Shown: in pieces, positions 1 to 6,146 of the stretch | How positions within the stretch are numbered: position 1 is the stretch's first letter | Layout: every line of letters begins with the position of its first letter | NCBI GenBank assembly: GCA_029858545.1 | Contig: JAOUFA010000187.1 | Coordinates: forward strand, 1 to 7,067 | Direction: 5' to 3' | Source of the DNA: Betaproteobacteria bacterium | Lineage (GTDB): Bacteria > Pseudomonadota > Gammaproteobacteria > Burkholderiales > SG8-39 | DNA length: 7,067 nt | Notes under the pieces: model-generated | Told to the model about the DNA's origin: nothing | Database searches by the model: none | The model's input: the letters and a program-made list of their open reading frames with translations, nothing else | Position numbers and translations under genes: made by a program

Positions 1-1
1 C

Positions 2-394
2 GCGCGCCTGCTCGAGGAACTGCACGAGGTGGGCGTGCACCTGTCGATCGACGACTTCGGCACCGGCTACTCGTCGATGCACTATCTGCGCCGCCTGCCT
101 TTCGATACCCTCAAGATCGACAAGTCGTTCGTCAAGGGCGTGCCCGGCAGCAAGGACGACGATGCGATCGTCACCGCGATCATCACGCTCGCCCACTCGA
201 TGGAGCTGGAACTGGTTGCCGAGGGGGTCGAAACGCGCGCGCAATTCGATTTCGTGAGCGGACTCGGATGCCAGGGGATCCAGGGCTACCTGTTCAGTGC
301 GCCGGTTCCGGCGGAGCAGTTCAGGGCATTGGTCGAGAAGGGCGGGTTTCCGCAGCAATGGCTGGGCGGCCAGAAGACCGCGGCGCAGCGATAA
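2..394 (+). CDS. EAL-domain cyclic-di-GMP phosphodiesterase, C-terminal fragment (5' end outside window)
   Basis: The frame is open from the left edge and ends at TAA 392-394, giving about 130 residues of the C-terminal half of an EAL domain. EAL enzymes hydrolyse c-di-GMP to linear pGpG in the cytoplasm and usually favour motility over biofilm. Visible motifs are DDFGTGYSS (loop 6, with the two metal-binding aspartates), FDTLKIDKSF (conserved Lys), VAEGVET (conserved Glu) and GCQGIQGYLFSAP (conserved Gln). The catalytic residues expected in this half are therefore all present, and the domain is probably active. The EAL signature itself and any N-terminal GGDEF, PAS or receiver domain lie off the window. 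After the domain there is only a short tail of about 25 residues. A GTG at 29 lies inside the domain and is not a start. The histidine kinase follows after 13 nt, so the two are probably one transcript. The family call is firm; activity and upstream architecture are inferred. Confidence 0.95.
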   Translation, partial: ARLLEELHEVGVHLSIDDFGTGYSSMHYLRRLPFDTLKIDKSFVKGVPGSKDDDAIVTAIITLAHSMELELVAEGVETRAQFDFVSGLGCQGIQGYLFSAPVPAEQFRALVEKGGFPQQWLGGQKTAAQR

Positions 395-395
395 C

Positions 396-399
396 GAGG
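396..399 (+). promoter_or_regulatory. Shine-Dalgarno site of the histidine kinase gene
   Basis: GAGG lies 8 nt before the ATG at 408 and right after the TAA of the EAL gene. It fixes 408 as the start. The same frame stays open upstream to an ATG at 297, but that stretch overlaps the end of the EAL domain and encodes a low-complexity Arg/Ser-rich shadow. Confidence 0.65.
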
Positions 400-407
400 C
401 ACATCCC

Positions 408-1823
408 ATGAACGACAAATCGATGTTTTCCCTGCTCGCGCATCGGAACCTCGGCGTGGTGGCGCCCGGGGGAGGGCATCGGGAAGCGGACCCCGACGCG
501 CGGGCGTTGCGCCTCAGCGTCGCACGGCTGAACGAAGCGCAGCGCATCGCGCGTATCGGCAGCTGGGAACTCGATCTGGTGGACGGGCGGCTCACCTGGT
601 CCGACGAGATCTTCAACCTGTTCGAGATCGACAAACGACAGTTCGGCGCCACCTACGAAGCGTTTCTCAATGCGATACACCCCGAGGACCGGGACGCCGT
701 CAATGCCGCGTACACGCGCTCGCTCGAGACGCAAACGCCGTACGAGATCTCGCACCGCCTGCTGATGGCGGACGGACGTATCAAGCACGTGCACGAACAT
801 TGCGAGTCGGACTTCGACGCCTCCGGCAAGCCGCTGCGTTCGGTGGGCACGGTGCAGGACATCAGCGACCTGAAACGCGCCGAATTCGCGCTGGAGCAAT
901 CGGAGGCGAAGCTGTTGTTGCTCAATTCCGAACTGGAAGATCGGGTGAAGGCACGCACCGCCGAGCTGCAGGCGGCAAACGCCGAGCTGACGGATTCGCT
1001 CGAGCGCCTGCGCCAGGCGCGAACGCAGCTTGTCCAGTCCGAGAAGATGGCCGCCTTGGGCGGGCTGGTCGCGGGCGTTGCGCACGAGATCAACACGCCG
1101 TTGGGCATCGGCGTGACCGCGGCCTCGCACCTGGAACTGAAAGTGCGTCACCTCGGTGAGCGCTTCCGAACGGGCGCGCTGTCGCGCGCCGATATGGAGG
1201 GTTTCCTGGGCACCGCGGCCGAGTCCTCCGAGATGGTGCTCTCCAACCTCAAGCGCGCCGCCGAACTGATACGCAGTTTCAAGCAGGTCGCCGTCGATCA
1301 GACCGGCGAGCACCGGCGCCGCTTCAAGCTCAAGGATTACCTCGGAGAAGTGCTCCTCAGTCTGAGTCCGCAAATCAACCGTACCCGGCACAGCGTCAGC
1401 CTCGAGTGTCCGCCCGAACTGGAACTCGATGGCTATCCCGGGTCATTCTCGCAAATCGTCACCAACCTGCTGCTCAACTCCCTGTTGCACGGCTTCGACG
1501 GCGTCGATGCGGGACACGTGACCATCCGCGTCGGCGAGCTGTCGCAGGAACTGCTGCTGACCTATGCCGATGACGGCCGCGGGATCGCCGCGGAGCATCT
1601 GCCGCATGTCTTCGAACCTTTCTACACCACCAAGCGCGGCCAGGGCGGCAGCGGGCTGGGATTGCATATCGTCTACAACATCGTCACCCAGAAGCTCGGC
1701 GGCAGCATTACCTGCGAGAGCAGCCCCGGCAACGGTGTCGTGTTCGAGATCCGCGTGCCGCGTCCGGTCCCGATGCGCGGCGCGCAAAATGCCGTCGACG
1801 GCGCGCCGACCCACGCTTTCTGA
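408..1823 (+). CDS. Soluble PAS-domain sensor histidine kinase
   Basis: This 471-residue protein reads a signal through a PAS domain and autophosphorylates a histidine for transfer to a response regulator. Residues 45-155 form a PAS_3-type domain (GSWELDL, IHPEDR, DGRIKHVHEH and the closing GTVQDISDLKRAE). Residues 157-212 are a predicted coiled coil rich in Glu, Leu and Ala. The dimerisation/phosphoacceptor H-box is EKMAALGGLVAGVAHEINTP, with His226 the likely phosphorylated residue. The ATPase domain has an N-box at 352-363 (TNLLLNSLLHGF), a G1 box DDGRGI (388-393), an F-box FEPFYTTKR (402-410) and a G2 box GGSGLGLHIVYNIV (413-426). All kinase motifs are intact. I see no signal peptide, membrane segment or receiver domain, so it should be cytosolic. 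The AHEINTPLG form resembles the HPK4-type group. It is probably co-transcribed with the EAL gene 13 nt upstream and ends 31 nt from the convergent fliR stop. The start at 408 is supported by GAGG at 396-399; ATG 423 is a less likely alternative. No partner regulator is in view, so the signal and target are unknown. Confidence 0.93.
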   Translation: MNDKSMFSLLAHRNLGVVAPGGGHREADPDARALRLSVARLNEAQRIARIGSWELDLVDGRLTWSDEIFNLFEIDKRQFGATYEAFLNAIHPEDRDAVNAAYTRSLETQTPYEISHRLLMADGRIKHVHEHCESDFDASGKPLRSVGTVQDISDLKRAEFALEQSEAKLLLLNSELEDRVKARTAELQAANAELTDSLERLRQARTQLVQSEKMAALGGLVAGVAHEINTPLGIGVTAASHLELKVRHLGERFRTGALSRADMEGFLGTAAESSEMVLSNLKRAAELIRSFKQVAVDQTGEHRRRFKLKDYLGEVLLSLSPQINRTRHSVSLECPPELELDGYPGSFSQIVTNLLLNSLLHGFDGVDAGHVTIRVGELSQELLLTYADDGRGIAAEHLPHVFEPFYTTKRGQGGSGLGLHIVYNIVTQKLGGSITCESSPGNGVVFEIRVPRPVPMRGAQNAVDGAPTHAF

Positions 1824-1849
1824 CGCGCCGCTTTGGCGCGTACCGTTTT
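1823..1849 (+). terminator. Probable Rho-independent terminator of the EAL-kinase operon
   Basis: ACGCGCC (1823-1829) can pair with GGCGCGT (1835-1841) around a 5-nt loop GCTTT, giving a 7-bp stem of six G-C pairs and one A-T. Four Ts follow at 1846-1849 after ACCG. The stem begins inside the TGA stop of the kinase gene. The T run is short and set 4 nt away from the stem, so it may be a modest terminator. Read on the - strand, the same hairpin is followed by CAGAAAGCG and lacks a T run, so it should not stop fliR transcription efficiently. Confidence 0.55.
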
Positions 1850-1854
1850 CCCGG

Positions 1855-2616
1855 TTACAGCCACATTCGCAGGCCGCTGCGCACGGCGGCCTCGAGCGGT
1901 CCGCCCAGGTAGCCGACCATCAAGGCGAGCAGCACCAGTCCCGCAAGCAGCGTGATCGGGAAACCGACGCTGAACAGGTTCAATTGCGGCGCGGCGCGCG
2001 CCATCACGCCGAGCGCCAGGTTGCAGGCGAGCAGCGTCGCGAGCACCGGCAGCGCGAGTTGCAGGCCGAGGCTGAAGATCTGCGCGCCGAGTTGCGCGAG
2101 CATGCCCCAGTTCAGCCACGCGGCGAACGTGCCGCCGATCGGCGCGATCGTGAAGCTCTCGGCGATCGCGAGCAGCAGCAGCGCCGGACCGTCGATCGCG
2201 AGGAAGACCAGCGTCGCGAGCAGGCTGAGCAGGCTGCCGACGATCGGTGTCTGGCTGCTCGTCTGCGGATCGAAGAAGGTGGCGTACGAAAGGCCCATCT
2301 GCAGGCCGATCTGGTCGCCGGCGAGTTCGACCGCGGAAAAGGCGATGCGCACCGAGAAGCCGATCGCAAGGCCCACCAGCAGTTGTTGCGCGACCAGCAG
2401 CAGCGCGGCGCCCGAGAAGAGCGCGAGCGGCGCCGGCGCGGGCAGGGTCGGCGCGATCAGCACGGTGACCAGCAGCGCGAGGCCGACCCGCACGCGGCGC
2501 GGCACCGACCGGTCGGAGAGCACCGGAGCGCTCGAAAAGAGCGCGAGAATGCGCAGCAGCGGCCACAGAAAGGCCGCGATCCAGAGTTCGATCTGCGCGC
2601 TGCTCGCCGAGAGCAT
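1855..2616 (-). CDS. fliR: Flagellar type III export gate protein FliR
   Basis: FliR is the single-copy inner-membrane subunit of the flagellar export gate, which forms a helical core with five FliP and four FliQ. The 253-residue length is close to the usual 255-265. The protein is highly hydrophobic, with about six membrane-spanning stretches (roughly 13-31, 43-60, 66-88, 125-150, 180-204 and 217-236). Family landmarks are FLWPLLRILALFSSAPV near the start, ELAGDQIGLQMGLSYATFFD at 97-116, and ARAAPQLNLFSVGFP at 206-220. One oddity is IDGPALLLLAIAESF near 141-155, where many FliR proteins have a histidine after the DG/NG pair and this one has proline; this comparison is from memory. The ATG at 2616 lies 12 nt after the fliQ stop. 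The upstream bases (GCGCGCCCC) contain no Shine-Dalgarno match, so translation probably depends on coupling to fliQ. It is the last gene of the - strand operon here: convergent transcription begins 31 nt beyond, and flhB does not follow. Confidence 0.96.
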   Translation of the reverse strand: MLSASSAQIELWIAAFLWPLLRILALFSSAPVLSDRSVPRRVRVGLALLVTVLIAPTLPAPAPLALFSGAALLLVAQQLLVGLAIGFSVRIAFSAVELAGDQIGLQMGLSYATFFDPQTSSQTPIVGSLLSLLATLVFLAIDGPALLLLAIAESFTIAPIGGTFAAWLNWGMLAQLGAQIFSLGLQLALPVLATLLACNLALGVMARAAPQLNLFSVGFPITLLAGLVLLALMVGYLGGPLEAAVRSGLRMWL

Positions 2617-2628
2617 GGGGCGCGCGGC

Positions 2629-2898
2629 TCAGGCGCCGAAAGTCGCGATGCGCGCGAAGATGCGCAGCGTGTATTCGGAGATCTGGGCCAGCATCCACGG
2701 GCCGGCGATCACCAGGGTGGCAAAGATCGCGATCAGCTTGGGAATGAAAGAGAGCGTCATTTCGTTGATCTGCGTCGCCGCCTGCAGCACGCTCACCGCG
2801 AGGCCCGCGACGAGCGCGGCGAGCAGCGCCGGCGCGGCGATGAGCGCGGTGAGGTAGAGCGCCTCCTGGCCGATGGTGATGGCTTCCTGCGCGTTCAC
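2629..2898 (-). CDS. fliQ: Flagellar type III export gate protein FliQ
   Basis: FliQ is a small hairpin-forming subunit of the export gate at the base of the flagellum. The protein is 89 residues, the normal family length, with two hydrophobic helices (about 14-38 and 54-76). The conserved connecting segment LQAATQINEMTLSFIPK (38-54) is diagnostic of FliQ/SctS proteins. The start is GTG at 2898, not ATG; its GTG shares bases with the TGA stop of fliP (GTGA, 4-nt overlap). GGAA lies only 2 nt before the start, too close for a normal ribosome site. Both facts suggest translational coupling to fliP. The fliR gene follows after 12 nt. Confidence 0.95.
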   Translation of the reverse strand: MNAQEAITIGQEALYLTALIAAPALLAALVAGLAVSVLQAATQINEMTLSFIPKLIAIFATLVIAGPWMLAQISEYTLRIFARIATFGA

Positions 2899-3656
2899 GT
2901 TCCGAAACTCGCAACGAGTGAACCGAGCAGGAGGTTCCAGCCGTCGACCAGCACGAACAGCATCAGCTTGAAGGGCAGGGAAATCAGCACCGGCGAGAGC
3001 ATCATCATGCCCATCGACATCAGCACGCTCGCCACCACCATGTCGATGATGAGAAACGGGATGAAGACGAGAAAGCCGATCTGGAAGGCGGTTTTCAATT
3101 CGCTCGTGACGAAGGCCGGCACCACCACCTTGAGAGGCAGTTCTTCGGGCGATGCGACGGGCGGATGTTTCGCCAGTTTCATGAACAGCGCCAGGTCCTG
3201 CTCGCGCGTCTGCTTCAGCATGAAGCCGCGCAGCGGCGGGGTCGCACGCTCGAGCGCGGTCTGGAGGGAGATCTTCTGTTCCGAGAGCGGCAGGTAGGCC
3301 TCGGTGTAGAGACGGTCGAGCACCGGGCTCATCACGAACAGCGTGAGAAACAGCGCCAGGCCGACCAGCACCTGGTTGGGCGGCGAAGTCTGGGTGCCGA
3401 GCGCGTGGCGCAGCAGCGAGAGCACGATGACGATGCGCGTGAAGCCGGTCATCAGCAGCAGCGCCGCGGGCAGGAAGCTGAGCGCGGTGAGCGCGAGCAG
3501 GGTCTGCACCGGCACCGAGTAGACCTGCGCGCCGCCGGCGGCCGGAGTGCTGGTGACCGACAGGCCCTGGGCGAGCGCGCCGAGCGGCGGTGCGCCGAGC
3601 AGCAGCATGACGCCGAGCGAGCGCAGCAACGCCGTCGTGCGATCAGCGCGGCGCAT
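2895..3656 (-). CDS. fliP: Flagellar type III export gate protein FliP
   Basis: FliP is the five-copy core subunit of the export gate in the inner membrane. The protein is 253 residues, typical for the family. Residues 1-30 look like a cleavable signal peptide (basic RR/R start, LLLGAPPLGALAQ end). This is followed by the family blocks TGFTRIVIVLSLLRHALGTQ (70-89), PPNQVLVGLALFLTLFVMSP (92-111), FVTSELKTAFQIGFLVFIPF (182-201) and DGWNLLLGSL near the C terminus. The methionine-rich loop MSMGMMML (213-220) matches the known M-gasket that seals the closed pore. Start choice: ATG 3656 overlaps the end of fliO by 14 nt and supplies a basic n-region for the signal peptide. Met17 (at 3608) is an alternative but would remove that region. 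I see no clear ribosome site before 3656, so coupling to fliO is likely. Confidence 0.96.
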   Translation of the reverse strand: MRRADRTTALLRSLGVMLLLGAPPLGALAQGLSVTSTPAAGGAQVYSVPVQTLLALTALSFLPAALLLMTGFTRIVIVLSLLRHALGTQTSPPNQVLVGLALFLTLFVMSPVLDRLYTEAYLPLSEQKISLQTALERATPPLRGFMLKQTREQDLALFMKLAKHPPVASPEELPLKVVVPAFVTSELKTAFQIGFLVFIPFLIIDMVVASVLMSMGMMMLSPVLISLPFKLMLFVLVDGWNLLLGSLVASFGT

Positions 3657-4062
3657 GACGATTGCGCGCGCGATCGAGCAGCGCCGCGAAGCCCGAGGGT
3701 TGTGCCGACCCCGGGGGCGGCAATTCGCCCCGTGGCATGACGTGCAGCGGCGTGACGTTTTGCGCCGTGACGCCGAGCACCAGCCACTGGCCGGCGAATT
3801 CGACGACGACGACGCGCTCGCGCGGTCCGAGCGAATTGCTCGCCACCATGCGCAACGGTCCGCTGCCGCCGTGCAGCGGTCCCGCGAGTCGACGCAGCAG
3901 CCAGGCGGCGGCGCCGATCAGCGCGAGAACGAGCGCGAGCCCGAGGAGCGATTGCAGAATGCTCGAGCCCGCCGACGGAAGCGGGTCCGCGGCGTGCGCC
4001 GCGCCGGCACCGACCGCGAGCAGACCCGCGGCGAGGCGGCCAGAAAGGAGGTTTGCGATCAT
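3643..4062 (-). CDS. fliO: Flagellar biosynthesis protein FliO
   Basis: FliO is a poorly conserved membrane protein that helps FliP assemble into the export gate and is not part of the finished structure. The protein is 139 residues. Residues 1-25 resemble a signal peptide (AAGLLAVGAGAAHA, then ADPL). One membrane helix spans about 34-56 (SILQSLLGLALVLALIGAAAWLL) and is followed by a basic LRRL. A cytoplasmic domain follows with the family core LRMVASNSLGPRERVVVVEF and GQWLVLGVT (70-99). The tail includes FAALLDRARN. The start is ATG at 4062, whose bases overlap the TGA of fliN (ATGA). The frame remains open far upstream, but that region is the shadow of fliN. No Shine-Dalgarno is seen, so coupling to fliN is probable. 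The call rests on position between fliN and fliP, topology and the conserved core. Confidence 0.92.
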   Translation of the reverse strand: MIANLLSGRLAAGLLAVGAGAAHAADPLPSAGSSILQSLLGLALVLALIGAAAWLLRRLAGPLHGGSGPLRMVASNSLGPRERVVVVEFAGQWLVLGVTAQNVTPLHVMPRGELPPPGSAQPSGFAALLDRARNRHAPR

Positions 4063-4511
4063 CGCGAATTCAGGCGTCGCAGCCGCTCCGAGGGCGTGAC
4101 GATATCGGTGAGCCGGATGCCGAACTTGTCGTTCACCACCACCACCTCGCCTTGCGCGATGAGGCAGCCGTTGACCAGCACGTCCATCGGCTCCCCGGCA
4201 AGACCGTCGAGTTCGACCACCGAGCCCTGCGCGAGCTGCAGGATCTGCTTGATCGGCACGCGCGTGCGCCCCAGCTCGACGGTGAGCTGCACCGGGATGT
4301 CGAGGATCATGTCGATGTCCTGCGTGGCGCCCGAGGCGCCGGTGGCGGCGGGGCTGCCGGCAAGCTTCTGGAATATCTGCGCCGCCGCGGGCGCGGGCGC
4401 GGGCGCCTGCGGCGCGCCGCGCGGGGCGCTCGGGCGCGCCGCTGCCGCGCCCTGTTCGGCGAGCGCGCCGGCCCATTCGTCGTTCGCGAGGGATGCCGAT
4501 TCGGTGCTCAT
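4059..4511 (-). CDS. fliN: Flagellar motor switch protein FliN
   Basis: FliN forms the lower C-ring of the motor with FliM, takes part in rotation switching and docks the FliH-FliI export ATPase. The protein is 150 residues. The C-terminal SpoA domain occupies about 68-141: MILDIPVQLTVELGRTRVPI, ILQLAQGSVVELDGLAGEP, DVLVNGCLIAQGEVVVVNDK and FGIRLTDIV. Residues 1-65 are an Ala/Pro-rich flexible arm containing an APAPAPA run encoded by three tandem GCGGGC units. An N-terminal extension of this type is common in longer proteobacterial FliN proteins. The ATG at 4511 has a strong ribosome site (AGGAG at 4522-4518). It sits 1 nt beyond the fliM stop and shares a 4-nt ATGA overlap with fliO downstream. 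Confidence 0.97.
   Translation of the reverse strand: MSTESASLANDEWAGALAEQGAAAARPSAPRGAPQAPAPAPAAAQIFQKLAGSPAATGASGATQDIDMILDIPVQLTVELGRTRVPIKQILQLAQGSVVELDGLAGEPMDVLVNGCLIAQGEVVVVNDKFGIRLTDIVTPSERLRRLNSR
4387..4404. repeat. Three tandem GCGGGC hexamers in fliN
   Basis: Three perfect 6-bp units encode the Ala-Pro alternation in the linker of FliN. In-frame unit gain or loss would only change linker length. It is a coding repeat with no sign of another role. Confidence 0.6.
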
Positions 4512-4512
4512 G

Positions 4513-5508
4513 TCAGTCTCCTAGGGAATTCTCTTTCTGCGGGATGGCGAGCACCCTGTCGACCTGCAGCGCGTACTGGCCGTTCAGGGTGCCGTAGCGG
4601 CACTCGAAAATGGGCACGCCGTCGACATCGGCGACGACATGTTCGTCGAGATCGATGCCGATCACGTCGCCCGGCTTCATGCTCAGCAATTGCCCGACGG
4701 TGGCCGGAATCTCGGCGAGCGTCGCGCGCAGGTCGACTTCGGCAATCTGCACCTGCTTGGCGAGCATGCGCATCCAGCGCCGATCGGGCTCGGTGTTGTC
4801 GCCCTGCATCGGGCTGTACAGGATGTCGCGGATCGGCTCGATCGTCGCGTACGGAATGCAGATGTGGATGTCGCCGCCGATGTTGTTGCCCAGTTCGATG
4901 CTGAACGAGGTCGCGACCACGATCTCGCTCGGCGTGGCGATGTTGGCGAACTGGGTGTGCATCTCGGAGCGCAGGAATTCGAATTGCAGCGCGTACACCG
5001 GCGCCCAGGATTTCTGGTACTCCTCGCTCACCACCGAGAGCATGCGCTGGATGATGCGCTGCTCGGTGGCGGTGAAATCGCGACCCTCGACGCGCGTGTG
5101 CAGCGCCCCGCTGCCGCCGAACATCGTATCGACCACCGCGAACACGAGGTTGGGCTCGAACACGAAGAGCGAGTTGCCGCGCAGCGGGCGCACCTGCATG
5201 ATGTTCAGATTGGTCGGCACCATCATGTTGCGCAGAAACTCGCTGTACTTGGTGACCTTGACCGTGCCGACGGAGATTTCCGGGCTGCGGCGCATGAAAT
5301 TGAACAGTCCGATGCGCAGCAGCCGCGCGAACCGGTCGTTGACGATTTCGAGCGTGGGCATGCGCCCGCGCACGATGCGCTCCTGGCGCGCCAGGTTGTA
5401 CGGGCGCACGCCGTCGGCGGGTGCCGATTCGGCCGGGGCGTCCTGCTCGCCGGTCACGCCCTTGAGCAGGGCATCGACCTCGTCCTGGGAGAGAATTTCG
5501 TTCGACAT
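4513..5508 (-). CDS. fliM: Flagellar motor switch protein FliM
   Basis: FliM is the C-ring protein that binds phosphorylated CheY and transmits the switch signal to FliG. The protein is 331 residues, the normal length. The N-terminal CheY-P binding peptide is clear (EILSQDEVDALLKGV, residues 4-18), followed by an acidic/Pro/Ala linker to about 35. The middle CheC-like domain (about 40-230) carries the FliG-contacting GGSG motif at 131-134 within TMFGGSGALHTRVEGRDFT. The C-terminal SpoA domain (about 252-322) includes VGQLLSMKPGDVIGIDLDEH and VPIFECRYGTLNGQYALQVD and pairs with FliN. The ATG at 5508 has GGAA at 5519-5516, 7 nt upstream. The gene lies 27 nt after fliL and 1 nt before fliN. An intact CheY-binding peptide implies that the organism has a chemotaxis pathway acting on this motor. 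Confidence 0.98.
   Translation of the reverse strand: MSNEILSQDEVDALLKGVTGEQDAPAESAPADGVRPYNLARQERIVRGRMPTLEIVNDRFARLLRIGLFNFMRRSPEISVGTVKVTKYSEFLRNMMVPTNLNIMQVRPLRGNSLFVFEPNLVFAVVDTMFGGSGALHTRVEGRDFTATEQRIIQRMLSVVSEEYQKSWAPVYALQFEFLRSEMHTQFANIATPSEIVVATSFSIELGNNIGGDIHICIPYATIEPIRDILYSPMQGDNTEPDRRWMRMLAKQVQIAEVDLRATLAEIPATVGQLLSMKPGDVIGIDLDEHVVADVDGVPIFECRYGTLNGQYALQVDRVLAIPQKENSLGD
4518..4522 (-). promoter_or_regulatory. Shine-Dalgarno site of fliN inside the fliM 3' end
   Basis: Read on the - strand this is AGGAG, 6 nt before the fliN ATG and within the last codons of fliM. It is the best ribosome site of the operon section and fits the high FliN copy number needed for the C-ring (more than 100 per motor in studied bacteria). 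Confidence 0.7.
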
Positions 5509-5535
5509 CGCGCCGTTCCGCGGCGGGCTGCCCGG

Positions 5536-6030
5536 CTACTGGATCACGAAGGCGGAAAAATGCACCGCTTCGACGCCGCCCGGGAGGCCGGCGGCCTCGA
5601 TCGCCTGCTTCACCAGTTCCGCGGCGAGCGTTTCCTTGCCCTTCGCGGAGGACAGGTCGTCGAAGGTCTTGTTCGACAGCAGCAGCAGGATGCGGCTGCG
5701 CAAAACGGGCATCTTCTGTTTGATCGCATCGACCAGATCGTCGCCGGCCACTTCGTAGGTCAGGCCGATTTGCAGATAGTGCTCGCGGTCGGCGATGTTG
5801 ACGGTGAACAGTTCGAGCGGCACGAAGGTCGTGGGAACTTTCTTCGCCGGCGCGGTCTTGGCCGGTTGTTTGGCGTCGCCGGCTTCGGCCGCGTGGCGCG
5901 GTGCGAAGAACCAGCCCGCGCCGGCACCGGCGGCGAGTGCGGCGATCCCGCCGACGATCAGCAGGATGCGGCGTTTGCCCCCCGAGGCGGGCGCGGCGGG
6001 GGTCTCGGACTTTGCGGTGGCGGCGGACAT
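5536..6030 (-). CDS. fliL: Flagellar basal body-associated protein FliL
   Basis: FliL is a single-pass inner-membrane protein that surrounds or supports the MotA/MotB stator and tunes torque, especially for swarming. From the ATG at 6030 it has 164 residues. There is a short cytoplasmic N-terminus rich in Ala, Ser and Lys, then a membrane helix at about 21-43 (RILLIVGGIAALAAGAGAGW then FF). An Ala/Lys-rich linker to about 65 leads into the periplasmic stomatin-like domain: VPLELFTVNI, YLQIGLTYEV, MPVLRSRILLLLSNKTFDDL and the terminal FSAFVIQ. The FVIQ ending is typical of the family. Start choice: GTG at 6048 in the same frame would add six residues, but neither start has a good ribosome site. 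ATG 6030 is preceded by a weak GAAAG. The fliM gene follows after 27 nt, and about 116 nt separate this start from the fliK stop. Confidence 0.94.
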   Translation of the reverse strand: MSAATAKSETPAAPASGGKRRILLIVGGIAALAAGAGAGWFFAPRHAAEAGDAKQPAKTAPAKKVPTTFVPLELFTVNIADREHYLQIGLTYEVAGDDLVDAIKQKMPVLRSRILLLLSNKTFDDLSSAKGKETLAAELVKQAIEAAGLPGGVEAVHFSAFVIQ

Positions 6031-6146
6031 GTCGGCTTTCGTGGGCACATGAATTCAGGGTACGCGGGCAATTATGCGGGCCGGTCGGCTCGGGGCGGGC
6101 GGCGAATAAAGCGGTATTTCGTGCGCAAATCCGCCGCCTCGCGCAG
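6031..6146 (-). other. fliK-fliL intergenic stretch, possible internal promoter region
   Basis: This is the only sizeable gap in the - strand flagellar cluster. It is more A/T-rich in two patches (6104-6130 and 6070-6076) than the surrounding genes. On the - strand a CATAAT hexamer (6076-6071) could act as a -10 box, but the position 17 nt upstream reads CCCGCC, a poor -35. TTGCGC (6128-6123) has no suitably spaced -10. No convincing sigma-28 box (TAAA-N15-GCCGATAA) or sigma-54 box is present. The small part at 6031-6048 would be coding if fliL starts at GTG 6048. Confidence 0.3.

Noticed and set aside
297..407. N-terminal extension of the histidine kinase to ATG 297
   Set aside because: It overlaps the real C-terminal EAL coding, encodes a shadow peptide, and ATG 408 has its own GAGG ribosome site.
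1564..3297. An open + strand frame of 577 codons antisense to fliR, fliQ and fliP
   Set aside because: The opposite strand encodes clear FliR/FliQ/FliP. The + strand product is low-complexity, rich in Arg, Glu and Gln, and begins inside the kinase gene.
4513..5508. Open + strand frames across fliM (for example 4610-5758 and 4639-6156)
   Set aside because: FliM and FliL on the - strand are unmistakable, and the + strand products have no recognisable domains.
6068..6083. Sigma-54-like promoter on the - strand in the fliK-fliL gap
   Set aside because: The GG and GC elements are 11 nt apart where 10 is needed, and the flanking bases match the consensus poorly.
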